From the NCBI GenBank assembly GCA_946406115.1, contig OX291545.1, positions 21,509,153-21,573,152 on the forward strand: 64,000 nucleotides of DNA, read 5' to 3'. Positions 1-10,600 of this stretch are shown in pieces. Position 1 is the stretch's first letter. Every line of letters begins with the position of its first letter. The position numbers and the translations under genes are program-made. Under the pieces are notes generated by a model. The model was not told the DNA's origin and did not search any database. It was given only the letters and a program-made list of their open reading frames with translations. Origin of the DNA: Apoda limacodes. Its lineage: Eukaryota; Arthropoda; Insecta; Lepidoptera; Limacodidae.

Positions 1-239
1 TAATCTTTACAGTGAAATCATATCTCAAGAATAATATAAATATAAATTCTTGGTACTGAAAAGACTTGCAGTTCCCAGTTCTGCGAGAAGAAGCCAGTCT
101 TGGTGCTGAGTACATGGACTTCTGGTTCTAATAAAAATGAAAATTGTGTAGGTACTTGAAAATATGCTTTATGTATGTGTGTAGTAGTGTGTGTATTTAC
201 AGTTGATGGAGCCATGTCATTCTTATATTGTGATTAAAA

Positions 240-830
240 ATTGGTCTTTCAAAAAAAAATTCTTAACAGAATGTTATTTCTTTTACCTGTTTGTTGTTCT
301 TTAGCTAATTTTTTTTTTTTATTTTAAGAACTGAGCTCTTTTCGGTGTTCCTGTTGTAGTCCTCTTTCATTTTTGTTTTATGAATATCAATGCTCAATGA
401 GCATTCTTTGAACATGTTGTCTATTATATTAGATAGTTCTTGTAAGTCATTATATGGTTCTGTAACTACTGCTATGTCATCAGCAAATCTTATCAATTGT
501 ATTTTTTCTCCATCAAATTGAACCCCTTTGACAGATATTTCTGAAATTAACTTTACTGCTGATTCTATAAAGATATTGAATATTACCCTAACCCTGTCTT
601 ACTCCTTATATGGCCTTTATTAGTTATTTCTCTTTCCTTTCCAATATCTACAATGGTTCTTTGATTTTTGTATATTTCATATGTCATTTTCCTGTCTCAA
701 AGTTATTATCGTTTTCTTCTAGCCTAATTTGTCAAAAGCCTTTTCTATATCTATGTATGCTGTATGTGTTTTCAATTCTACGTCCAGTCTTCTATCAATT
801 ATTAGTCTCAAGGCCAATATTGTTGCTCAA
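240..830 (-). mobile_element. LINE reverse transcriptase fragment
   Basis: Read on the minus strand, this stretch encodes pieces of a non-LTR retrotransposon reverse transcriptase. At about 830-740 the frame gives a palm motif A region (AYIDIEKAFDK); after a broken middle section the frame from about 570 to 305 runs through FNIFIESAVKLISEI and the catalytic box FADD (at about 490-480), followed by IDIHKTK. At least one stop and frame changes separate the pieces, so it is a dead fragment. The wording of the motifs resembles lepidopteran RTE/endonuclease-reverse transcriptase LINEs, but the family is inferred from memory only. It ends where the satellite-like array begins. Confidence 0.8.
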
Positions 831-1520
831 CAAAAGTCAAAAAAATTGTTCCGTTAAATTTGCATTGCATGCAAAAAACTGCATCGAAGGAGGTAAATCT
901 TAGTTTTGACTGAAAGGAAGAGAGGTTTTTTCAGAGTTCTGATCAGCACCCCGAGAGTTCTGCATCTTATTGCGCTTCTTTACTCCAGAGAAACCAAAAT
1001 ACCAGATATATTTCCAAAAAAAGTTCCACTATTCGCGAAAACTGCACCTAGTGATAAAAGTTGGAATATCGCATCTAGAGGCAGTTCTGCCAGAGTTCTG
1101 ATCAGCACCCCGAGAGTTCTTTACGCGAATAGCACTCTTGCATTCGAAAACAACAAAAGTCAGTAAAATTTTTCTATAAATTTTGCAGAATGCAAAAAAA
1201 ACTGCTTCCAAGGTGATAAATCTTAGTTTTTACGGAGCGGAAGAAAGTTTTTTTCAGAGTTCTGATCAGCACCCCGAGAGTTCTGCATCTTATTGCGGTT
1301 CTTTACTCCAGGGAAACCAAAATACCAGATATATTTGCAAAAACAACGGTGCACTATTCGCGAAAACTGCATGTAGTGATAAAAGTGGGAGTATCACATC
1401 TAGAGTCAGTTCTGTCAGAGTTCTGCACGCAAATGGCACTCGTGAATTCGAAAACAACAAAAATCAGAAAAATTGTTTCGTAAAATTTTGCGGAGCGGAT
1501 GAGAAAATAGTTCCTCATCT
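828..1520 (+). repeat. Satellite-like array, forward arm
   Basis: Head-to-tail copies of a unit of roughly 160-330 bp. Each unit holds the near-palindromic core GATCAGCACCCCGAGAGTT (about 941, 1100, 1266), a segment TACTCCAGRGAAACCAAAAT, and a segment GAGGTAAATCTTAGTTTT. The same units recur in reverse orientation at 2160-3500. Open frames in this stretch are by-products of the repeat and are not genes. Confidence 0.85.
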
Positions 1521-2160
1521 TTTGCTGTAGGTAGAAGAGGATTCGAATCAGTGATTTAAATCGATGAAAAGAAAAATCACCGATTTGCAAGTGAAAATGC
1601 CTTGTTTAAATTAAGAGAGTCGAGTCGTCATTTGTTTGGAAAATAAAAATAGTTTGTACTACGTTCACATTGATAAGCCAACTTTTTTTTATGATTAAAA
1701 TTCATTAATCGTTTTTTTTTTCATAAGGAAAAACTATTGTTAGTTTAAGGAGTAGAGTTACTTGTAATATTATATTCAGTATTATTTCTCAAAAAGGACT
1801 ATTGGCTGTGAATAAATAATTTGTCAGATCTTTAATCCCCTGGTGTTGCAAGCGTCTGTAGGCTACGGTAACCGCTTACCATCAGGCGGAACGTAAGCTT
1901 GTTTTCCACCATAGTGGTATTAAAAAAAAACCTTCCTTATACATCCAGCTACTACTACTATTTGGTGGTTGTCTCATCGGTCCAACAAGCTATAGGTCAA
2001 TTAGTCCATTGAACGCGTCGTTCTACGCTTTGGCTTCTGGTATGACTCGATATCCACCCTAGTCCCCTTCCCCACTACTACTTCAGCGCATTGGACCAGC
2101 GTGGTGGACTATGGCCTAAGCCTTCTTTTAGAAGGAGAGGCGTAAATATTCTTCCTCTCA
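1521..2160. other. Spacer between opposed arrays, with two LINE tail scraps
   Basis: The spacer between the two arrays holds no gene. About 1840-1925 matches, in plus orientation, the 3' tip of the CR1/Daphne-like LINE seen at 5395, 32030 and 48263 (GTTGCAAGCGTCTGTAGGC followed by CCGCTTACCATCAGGCGGA). About 2085-2150 (CAGCGCATTGGACCAGCG, GGTGGACTATGGCCTAA) resembles a second LINE tail family. The rest is AT-rich and unrecognised. Confidence 0.6.
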
Positions 2161-3500
2161 GTCAAAATTAAGATTTACCTCCTTCGCTGCAGTTTTTTTG
2201 CATAATGCAAATTTAACCGAACAAAATGCCTCTAGATGCGATACTCCAACTTTTATCACTAGATGCAGTTTTCGCGAATAGTGCAACGTTTTTTTGGAAA
2301 TATATCTGGTATTTTGGTTTCCCTGGAGTAAAGAATCGCAATAAGATGCAGAACTCTCGGGGTGCTGATCAGAACTCTGAAAAAAACTTTCTTCCTCTCA
2401 GTCAAAACTAAGATTTACTTCCTTCGATGCAGTTTTTTGCGTAATGCAAATATTACCAAACAATTTTTCTGATTTTTGTTGTTTTCGAATGCAAGAGTGC
2501 CATTCGCGTGCAGAACTCTCGGGGTGCTGATCAGAACTCTGAAAAAAACTTTCTTCCTCTCAGTCAAAACTAAGATTTACCTCCTTCGAAGCAGTTTTTT
2601 TGCATAATGCAAATTTAACCGAATAATTCTTCTGATTTTTGTTGTTTTCGAATGCAAGAGTGCCATTCGTGTGCAGAACTCTCGGGATGCTGATCAGAAC
2701 TCTGACAGAACTGCCTCTAGATGCGATACTCCAACTTTGATCACTAGATGCAGTTTTCGCGAAAAGTGCAACGTTTTTTTTGGAGATATATCTGGTATTT
2801 TGGTTTCCCTGGAGTAAAGAATCGCAATAAGAGGCAGGACTCTCGGGGTGCTGATCAGAACTCTGAAAAAAACTTTCTTCCTCTCAGTCAAAACTAAGAT
2901 TTACCTCCTTCGAAGCAGTTTTTTTGCATAATGCAAATATAACCGAATGATTTTTCTGATGTTTGTTGTTTTCGAATTCAAGAGTGCCATTCGCATGCAG
3001 AACTCTCGGGGTGCTGATCAGAACTCTGAAAAAAACTTTCTTCCTCTCAGTCAAAACTAAGATTTACCACCTTCGATGCAGTTTTTTTGCATAATGCAAA
3101 TTTAACCGAACAATTTTTCTGATTTTTGTTGTTTTCGAATTCAAGAGTGCCATTCGCGTGCAGAACTATCGGGGTGCTGATCAGAACTCTGACAGAACTG
3201 CCTCTAGATGCGATACTCCAACTTTTATCACTAGATGCAATTTTTGCGAATAGTGCAACGTTTTTTTGTAAATATACCTGGTATTTTGGTTTTTCTGAAT
3301 CGTAATAAAATGTAAATCTCTCGGGGTGCTAATCAAAACTATGTCAGAATTGTCTCTAATGCGATACTTCAATTCTTATCATAGAGCAGTTTTCGCGAAT
3401 AGCGCAACGTTTTTGTGCAAATATATACTGTAATTTGTTTTTTTTTAGAAGTAAAGAATCGCATTAGAATGCAAAACTCTCGGGGTGCTGATCAGAACTT
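2160..3500 (-). repeat. Satellite-like array, reverse arm
   Basis: About eight copies of the core CTCTCGGGGTGCTGATCAG (near 2353, 2516, 2684, 2845, 3003, 3168, 3320 and 3478, some with one or two changes) spaced about 150-170 bp apart. These are the reverse complement of the units at 828-1520. Between the cores lie alternating blocks, one with GAATGCAAGAGTGCCATTCG and one with CTGGTATTTTGGTTTCCCTG. The copies at 3320 and 3478 are the most diverged, as expected for an array edge. Confidence 0.88.
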
Positions 3501-3871
3501 TCGTTTTGTAATGATAATTTCAAGATACCTTTAATGTAAGAAATTTATGTAACTGTGAAATTGGCAAATGGTGATTTTTAATAATATTATTTATTTCTCT
3601 CACTATTCGCTCACATAACATACCTTTATTTCTTATTGATCAACATTTGTACCGAGTGTCTTTTCGTATTGATGTCGATTTTAACCAATTAGACCGGTTA
3701 TATTAGCTTGTGTGTAGATTAGGTCGTTTAAAAATTTATTTTCCGAAAAAAAATCATATCTTTTGAATTTTTGCAGAACTATTCGTGAAATGCTTCAGGA
3801 ACTCTAGAACTTTTGTAGGACGACCTAAAAAAAAAAACAGAACTATTTTTTGAAGAAAAAGGGGTGCGGCA

Positions 3872-4019
3872 TGAAGTTAGCACCCTATTTTTTTTTTTTA
3901 ATTCTGTTCCCCCAAGGGCAGAACTATCATTGCACCCCGTCGGGAACTCTAGAACTATTGTAAAAGGACCCAGAACTCACCCTAAGTTCGGGGGTGCTGC
4001 AAATTGGGTGCTAACTTCA
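3872..4019. repeat. Inverted repeat with 19-bp arms
   Basis: The left arm at 3872-3890 (TGAAGTTAGCACCCTATTT) and the right arm at 4001-4019 are reverse complements with one mismatch. The DNA between repeats the AGAACTCT/GGGGTGCT vocabulary of the neighbouring array, so it may be one end of the same element. Confidence 0.7.
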
Positions 4020-4039
4020 CAGACTTGACTTTAATAAAT

Positions 4040-4400
4040 ACTCCGTTGTCCGTCCGTCCGTCTGTCACCAGGCTGTATCTCATGAACCGCGATAGTTAGA
4101 CACTTGAAATTTTCTCAGATGATGTATTTCTGTTTCCGCTATAACAATAAATACTAAAAAATAGAATAAAACAAATATTTAAGGGGGCTCCCATACAACA
4201 AACGTGATTTTTTTGTTCGATATTGATAACGGCAACAGGTAGACGCTTAAAATATTTACAGAATATTTCGTTATATGTTCTCTTTAAAAATAAATAAATA
4301 GTTAAGGGGGGCTCCCATACAAAAAATGAGATTTTTTTGTCGTTTTTATAGATAATGGTACGGAACCCTTCATGCGCGAGTCCGACGAATTTGAATCTTA
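4040..4400. repeat. Dispersed lepidopteran-type repeat
   Basis: Two internal half-repeats, each ending in a run such as AAGGGGGGCTCCCATACA (about 4182 and 4306), preceded by CCGTCCGTCCGTCTGTCACC and followed by GGAACCCTTCATGCGCGAG. The closing motif recurs in altered form near 11990. No coding potential. The family name is unknown to me. Confidence 0.6.
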
Positions 4401-5394
4401 CTCATCACGTATATTATCGGGAACACTTAGGTGGCATGGTTGAGAACTTTGTTATTCTCTTTTCTTTAGCGACTAAAAAGATTGATAATTCGTTTGCGTA
4501 CCCATACATAATATTTATGTGTGTATAGTAACATGTATTATGTATCGTCGCATATAAATTTCGTTGTATGTAATCCCATTCTGACGATTTTAATATATGT
4601 ATATATAGAAGCATGGTCGCATCCAGGTTTTGATTTAGGTAGGGTAAAAATGAAAAATATAAAGTACTTACTTTGAATTACTAGTTACTTACGCTTGAAT
4701 TAGAATATTTAAAGTTTTGCTTAGCCACAACTATTATACTCAGCACCGCGCCAGCCCAGTGCGAATTGGCGGACGTTTGTCGACTGACAGATTTTTCAAG
4801 CCGCCCATAAAATAAGGGCTCTGACTTGGCTGACCGACTGCTATCATAATATGACAGCCAAGAAGGATTTTTTTAAAGTTATGAAGCACGGTAGAGCTCA
4901 GAAAAATGTGCCACCCTGCGGTTACCCACCCGGCCTACCACGCCCGACGTTGCCTCGATTTTTGTTTAGACGAGTCTTAACTACATAAGCCAGTTAGGGT
5001 AGAGCAAGCGCCTAATTCTGTCCCACCACCGTGCCTACTCCTATGTATGGAAGCAGAGTTCAGAGTGCCCCTTTTAAAGGCAAGGGGCTGATAATGGAGA
5101 TCAGAAATCAAAATATCCAACTTTAGAAGCTAATAACTAAAATAGTGTGCACCTAAGAGAAAAACTTAACTGTAAATACATTTTAAAGGACCTACATAGC
5201 AACCCTACACGGAAAAAAAACTTTAGTACAAGTAAATAATAGTAATAATCACTAAAATATTAGTAATTCCGAGGACCAGAAAATTACATTGACGATTACC
5301 AATGAGTTTTACTTATTGTATTTACTAACAGAATATAGGAATATCTCGGTGATGCAGAGCGTACGGTTGATAACTTATAGTGGTCCGTGTACCT
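4401..5394. other. Unannotated stretch
   Basis: No gene or clear repeat was recognised. 4740-5110 is more GC-rich than its surroundings and may be an old transposon remnant; both strands have stops in every frame. The rest is AT-rich. Confidence 0.4.
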
Positions 5395-5870
5395 GGTAGT
5401 AAAATACCACTAAGGTGGCAAACAAGCATACGGTCCGCCTGATGGTAAGCGGTCACCGTAGCCTATGGACGCTTGTAACACCAGGGGTATTACTCGCGCG
5501 TTGCCGACCCTTCAAAAATCCAATAACTTCTTTCTTGAAGAACGCCATACTGTATTACTCAGAGAAAACCTTGGCATTGAGCTCATGCCACAACCCAAGC
5601 GTGCGCGGAAGGAAGTTTCCCTTAAACCGCACTGTACGCGACCATTCCGGTTCTAAGGTGTGAGAATGAATTCCCTACCGATGGTGAGCGGTGCGATGGT
5701 AGAAAGTAGCCTTGGGCATCATTTCGAACAATTCCTCAGAACATATCCCATTGTACAAGCGGTAGAACACACACAGGGAGGCAAAGTCTCTCCTCAGACT
5801 TAAGGTTTCGATACTACAAGGGAGTTTGGGATCGTCGACAATTCTTACAGCCCACACACACATTGTTTAG
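5395..5870 (-). mobile_element. CR1/Daphne-like LINE, 3' end copy
   Basis: The minus strand carries the C-terminal tail of a non-LTR retrotransposon polyprotein and its 3' end. From 5863 down the frame reads AVRIVDDPKLPCSIETLSLR, then ASLCVFYRLYNG and MMPKATFYHRTA. The 3' tip (GATACCACTAAGGTGGCAAAC type, plus strand 5400-5420) is shared with copies at 32030 and 48263. It is truncated at its 5' side and interrupted by frameshifts. Confidence 0.82.
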
Positions 5871-7609
5871 CTCAGGGTCACCAATTGAGGAATTGGTAGA
5901 GCGGCATTAAAGAGGAATTCCCCGCCAGGTGAGGAGTTACGCCTGGAGAACGCCTTGGTCCAATTTACTTGCGATTCGGTTAGTATATGCGAAATACCGA
6001 AGGAACTTGATTCAACTTGATTGATTGAGTCAACCTTGATTCGTAGCGGTGCGATATGATGTTTGTTAGTTAGTAAACTTCACTAATTCTTAAAAAGGTG
6101 TTTGTAAACGTTGATTGGCCTTCACTGTAATGTCAAGTAGTGTTTTATCTTCTCACTGTAATAAAACTTTTTGTAATCATTAGTAAGCTGTATATGTTGA
6201 TACTTATTACCCTACTTATAATTCGAGGAAAGTTTTATAGGATTTGTAAGATTTTGTAATCCGAAGTACAAATTATTATTTACGGAAAAGAATAAAACTA
6301 TTTTGTTGTTATTATTTTATGAAAATAATAAAATATTAAAATTTACATTGTTTTGTAATTTCTAGAAAAAAATGTTGAAATTAATAACATTTAGTATGAA
6401 CGCATTTTAATAAACAGGTTTTTAATTCGAACAATGTTTTTTAGCTGCGTGTAGAGTGGTTCTAAAACGGGGTGCGCAAAAGAACTTTATCCAGCACCTT
6501 CATCCCTTTAAATTTTTCTTAATTTGTTTATAAAACTATATAGCGGTTAAAAAAAATTAATTTTTATGTTAAAATTTTAGAATCGATGTAAAGAAAACCA
6601 AATTATAAGGCTGTAATATACTGAAGGATTTTGAGCGCACCATAACTTACGGTTTCGCATTCCGTAGTATGAGAATTATTTTGTTTGGTTACTTGTTATC
6701 TGTTACTTAAAAGTATCCTTAAATTTATTTCTTTTTATTCTTTTGTATTAATTTAAATAGTTATATCATTGAGTTTATTTTAGATAAAAAGCTAAGTATA
6801 AAACTGAGATGAAATAAATGTAAATATATTTTTATGTTTTGTTTTAATTTTAGCAAATTAGCAGTATCAAATAATAGTTTAAAAGCTAGTATACAAAACG
6901 TTTATTATAGACGGTCATTTGTAATCAGGAAGTAGCACATAAATCGAAAATTTGGAACAAAGAGAAGTACATGCAGCGACGGCCGCGTCGCCACTTCTAT
7001 TTCTGTCCTATGCATCCAGCATCCGTCTAAAACTCCGCCCTTACGTCTCCGTCTAACATTACTATTTTTATCTCGTTCTTTTATGAATTATGTCAAATGC
7101 ACACGATCGCCAACGAAAACAACCGAATGCTCCCGAATCCCGATTCAGTTCCCCGCCCGACCCGACACTGATCTCACCCAAGTCATAAATAAAATCATTC
7201 CCTCCCTCAGTTCAATCCTCTCCTCTCCTCTTGCTTTCTCAGCGCGACTCAACATTACGTGTTCGTCATTTACTAATTACCTGATTGTTTACAATTTTCG
7301 CGCTAAAATTACCAGTCAAAACAGTGCCTTAATTAATTTATTTATTAGTCTCGTTTATTTATATGAGCAACAGTTCGCAAGCAATTTAAAAGGAAAATAA
7401 ATTACAATAATATTGTTAGTCGTCAAGTGTGCGGATCAGAGTTCAATGTGAAATTGGACGGTTCTTATTGTGTGCAACGTGCGCTCATAGATAAGTGACT
7501 GACTGCTATTATAGTGTTTTTTTTTTACATAAACTATTTTTTAATATATTTTTATATATTTAAACAAAATTCTTGAAAACTTGAGGTAGGTTTGTTTTAA
7601 TGGCTAAAA
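5871..7609 (+). promoter_or_regulatory. Upstream region of centrosomin, promoter candidate
   Basis: 5871-6940 is AT-rich with no gene seen. 6950-7500 is richer in GC than the flanks (GCGACGGCCGCGTCGCC near 6977, CCCCGCCCGACCC near 7153), which fits a promoter or 5' UTR ahead of the cnn start at 7610. Two matches to the arthropod initiator TCAKTY lie near 7145 (TCAGTT) and 7208 (TCAGTT). No TATA box is convincing. The transcription start is not determinable from sequence alone. Confidence 0.35.
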
Positions 7610-7641
7610 ATGGCTACATTACCAAGAACGAGAAGCTCTAA
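7600..7641 (+). promoter_or_regulatory. Upstream ORF overlapping the cnn start
   Basis: An ATG ten bases before the chosen cnn start opens a 13-codon frame that ends in TAA at 7639-7641, inside the cnn coding sequence in another frame. If the transcript includes it, it could lower translation of the main frame by leaky scanning. Both ATGs sit in the context AAAATGGC or TTAATGGC. Confidence 0.5.
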
Positions 7642-10600
7642 AAATGGGACTTGCATATCGTCACCATTTAGGTAAGTGTGACATGTGTACATGCCCTATT
7701 TACTTATTATTATCATTTTAGTGGAATAACTAACATTCATACTGCACTATATTTCAATAGTAATATTTGTGTTAAAATTTCAATAGCTGTTAAAAATAAA
7801 TATTAGGTATAGATACTATTATTAAACTTATAAACAAACTTTTACTTTTATTTGTTTTAAGGCTTTAACTACTACGCAATAACTACTGATTTGACTAACT
7901 AAACTTTTACAGCTAGGGATTGCAATCCCGCAGCTCATTTAATCCCGCGGAATTGATATTACAAAACTCCGCATCTTTAAAATTATGTTATAAAATCAAA
8001 TTGAAACTACAATTTATTTATTTATAAAAATTTAAATATATAATTTATTTCTTTTTTATTAAGTATAAGTAGTTAGTAATCTGTTTTCTCAGATTTATCT
8101 TTAAATGTTTGGCATAGTTAATTCGTTTTTGTTTAATATTACTCTTACTTCTAACAACAATTTTATATTTTTAATTTAGTCTTATTTATATAATGACTAA
8201 TAATAAAAAAAAACTTTCTTTTAGATGGTGATAACTTTTGAAAATACGCTCTTAAGAACCATTTATTGTATCGCTATATTAAACGAATACGCAGATGGCG
8301 GAAACGAAAACAAAACACTTGTCACCTAAAGAAAGACGTGCGCAGGCGCAGCGAAGTGACATTTATGAACAACTGAAATGTCGCACTCGTGCTACTCGCG
8401 AATGTTTTAGCCCCAAATTTTTAACTTGCGGGATCCGCATATCCACGCTTTGATGGTGCGAGATCCAGCAGATTAATAAAAGCAGCGGGATCCTTGATCC
8501 CATTTTGCGGGATTGCAATCCCTATTTACAGCGTATATTTTGCAAATTGCCATACAGGAGAATGCTTACTTTCGGTCAAACAATGCCCGGAAAATTAGAT
8601 AAAGTAACTTAAAAACAACGGTTTTTTAAGAAACTACAAAATGAATTGTTTTTCAGCGAAACTTGGGAATAGTGGAACAAAAATAAATAGAATCCAAACT
8701 ATTATTAGTTTATCTGCCATTTTGTATTATATGTACATGTATGTATTTTTCTAAGATCAGCATTAAATGCCTGCAAAGACGCGTGAATATCACCAATTAT
8801 CAATTTGCCTTCATAATATTAACGCATCTTTATCAGTTTGTAACTGTAAAAAACAAATATAATCAGGCAATAAGTAACATACAATAACAATTAGGTTCAG
8901 TAGAAATATTTTTCCCTTCAAAATTTAAAATGTCCTGAATTTAAAACATTGAGGCCCTACGTTTTTTTAGTAAATAGTCTATTGCCATCTGTACGACGTG
9001 TAATATAAGTCTGCGTTAAAAATGCAGGCTATAATTCGGCTCCTTATACTGAACAACTTTCCCCAAGGAACATGGGTCGAAATCTCGAAAAAAAATTCCA
9101 TGTGAATGTTGGTTCATCACATATCCTCTTTACCAGTTTTTTTGAATCTCACATACTAAAATTCTGTATTGTAAGCCTATTAAGTCTATTCTCAACACCC
9201 AAAATAAAGGTATACGCTAAGGTCTTTTCCTCATCATCAGATAACATTTGTGTTTTAGGGCGCAATGTTATGGTATGATATTTAATGTTCTCCTAAATGA
9301 AATGCAATACCTATATCTAACGGTTTCCAATAAAACGTTGACTTTTCTTTCTTAATTTGATGTTGTTGTTGAGTCTTGCCCCCATCTTTTCCCATCATAC
9401 AAAATTAAATAAGGATTTTTTTACGAAAAACAATAACCGCTACCGGGAAAAACCAGTTCTTACCTGTTATTATTATTTTTTAATTGAATTGAAACTGTTA
9501 TTATTTACAAAATAGACATCTGAGTACTAAATTTAATAAAAATCACAAGGAAACAATTAATATTAGTTTTCCTACGATAGATAATAAAACACGTGGCTTG
9601 TCTTATTATTCAGGTGGCACACGCACTGTAGACACAGCGACGCATTGTTCTAGGCTATTGATATCACGATTGATCAATCAAGAGTATTATTTTTAATATT
9701 CTGAAAAGAGAAACTGCAGAGTTTCTAGCCGGTTCTTCTCAGTAGATACAACCTTCCGAACCGGTGGTAAAATCATAATTAATTAGGTGTTTTTAAAAAA
9801 CCTTCATAAATAAAGGGCTAAAAAAAGACCAATAAGTCTTCAACCCCGTCTTACCCGCTACCCTTGTCTTGCCTATCTTTCCAGTATAGAAAGCTGCATA
9901 AGGCGGCAAACAAATAAATCAACATTTATGCTGAGTGTTTTTTTTTTGTTTAACTATTAGAAATGTCCACCTCCAAATATTACGATGAGAGTTATAAATA
10001 ACAAGTAATAAAATCTGCATCCGTAAATTCCAGGCATTTACATGAAAAATGCTACAAAAAAAATTTTAAGTGGCGGAAATATAGCAATGTGCTATAAACA
10101 TCATTCTCGGAGAATGTTTATTGGTTGATGTGAAGAGTATGAAAATAAACTTTAACCATCACAGCATGTTTAATATGAGGCATCAAATTGACCCAGAATA
10201 TTCAATACTACGATATAGGCTAGATCGCGTAAATACGCCGGTTTAGTGCAATGAAATATAGCATCTAAAGGATAAAAAAAATATATGTTATAAAACTTTT
10301 TTGCGTGCAGGGGTGCATTGAGTGTTGTTAATTTTAAATGCAAAACAAAATCTGGAAATGGCCATTGCTTCAACACCTGTGCAAATTTTTAAATTGTGTA
10401 CATTTGCTTGTAATGAAAGCCGAATAAAAAATTAGAATTGGTTGCTATCTAGTGTATTGATTCTTAGTTGTAGCAAAAACGCAAAAAATGCGACTACAAA
10501 ACGGTCAAATGTTAAATTCCATACCCAAAAAAAATTAAGTTTCAAGGCGTCATTTTGGTATAAATTCTCAATAAGTATATAACAAATATATGTATCTTAT

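Noticed and set aside
905..1600. Overlapping open frames of 60-115 codons on both strands
   Set aside because: They run through the repeated units and repeat their own peptides; no start context, splice sites or family likeness.
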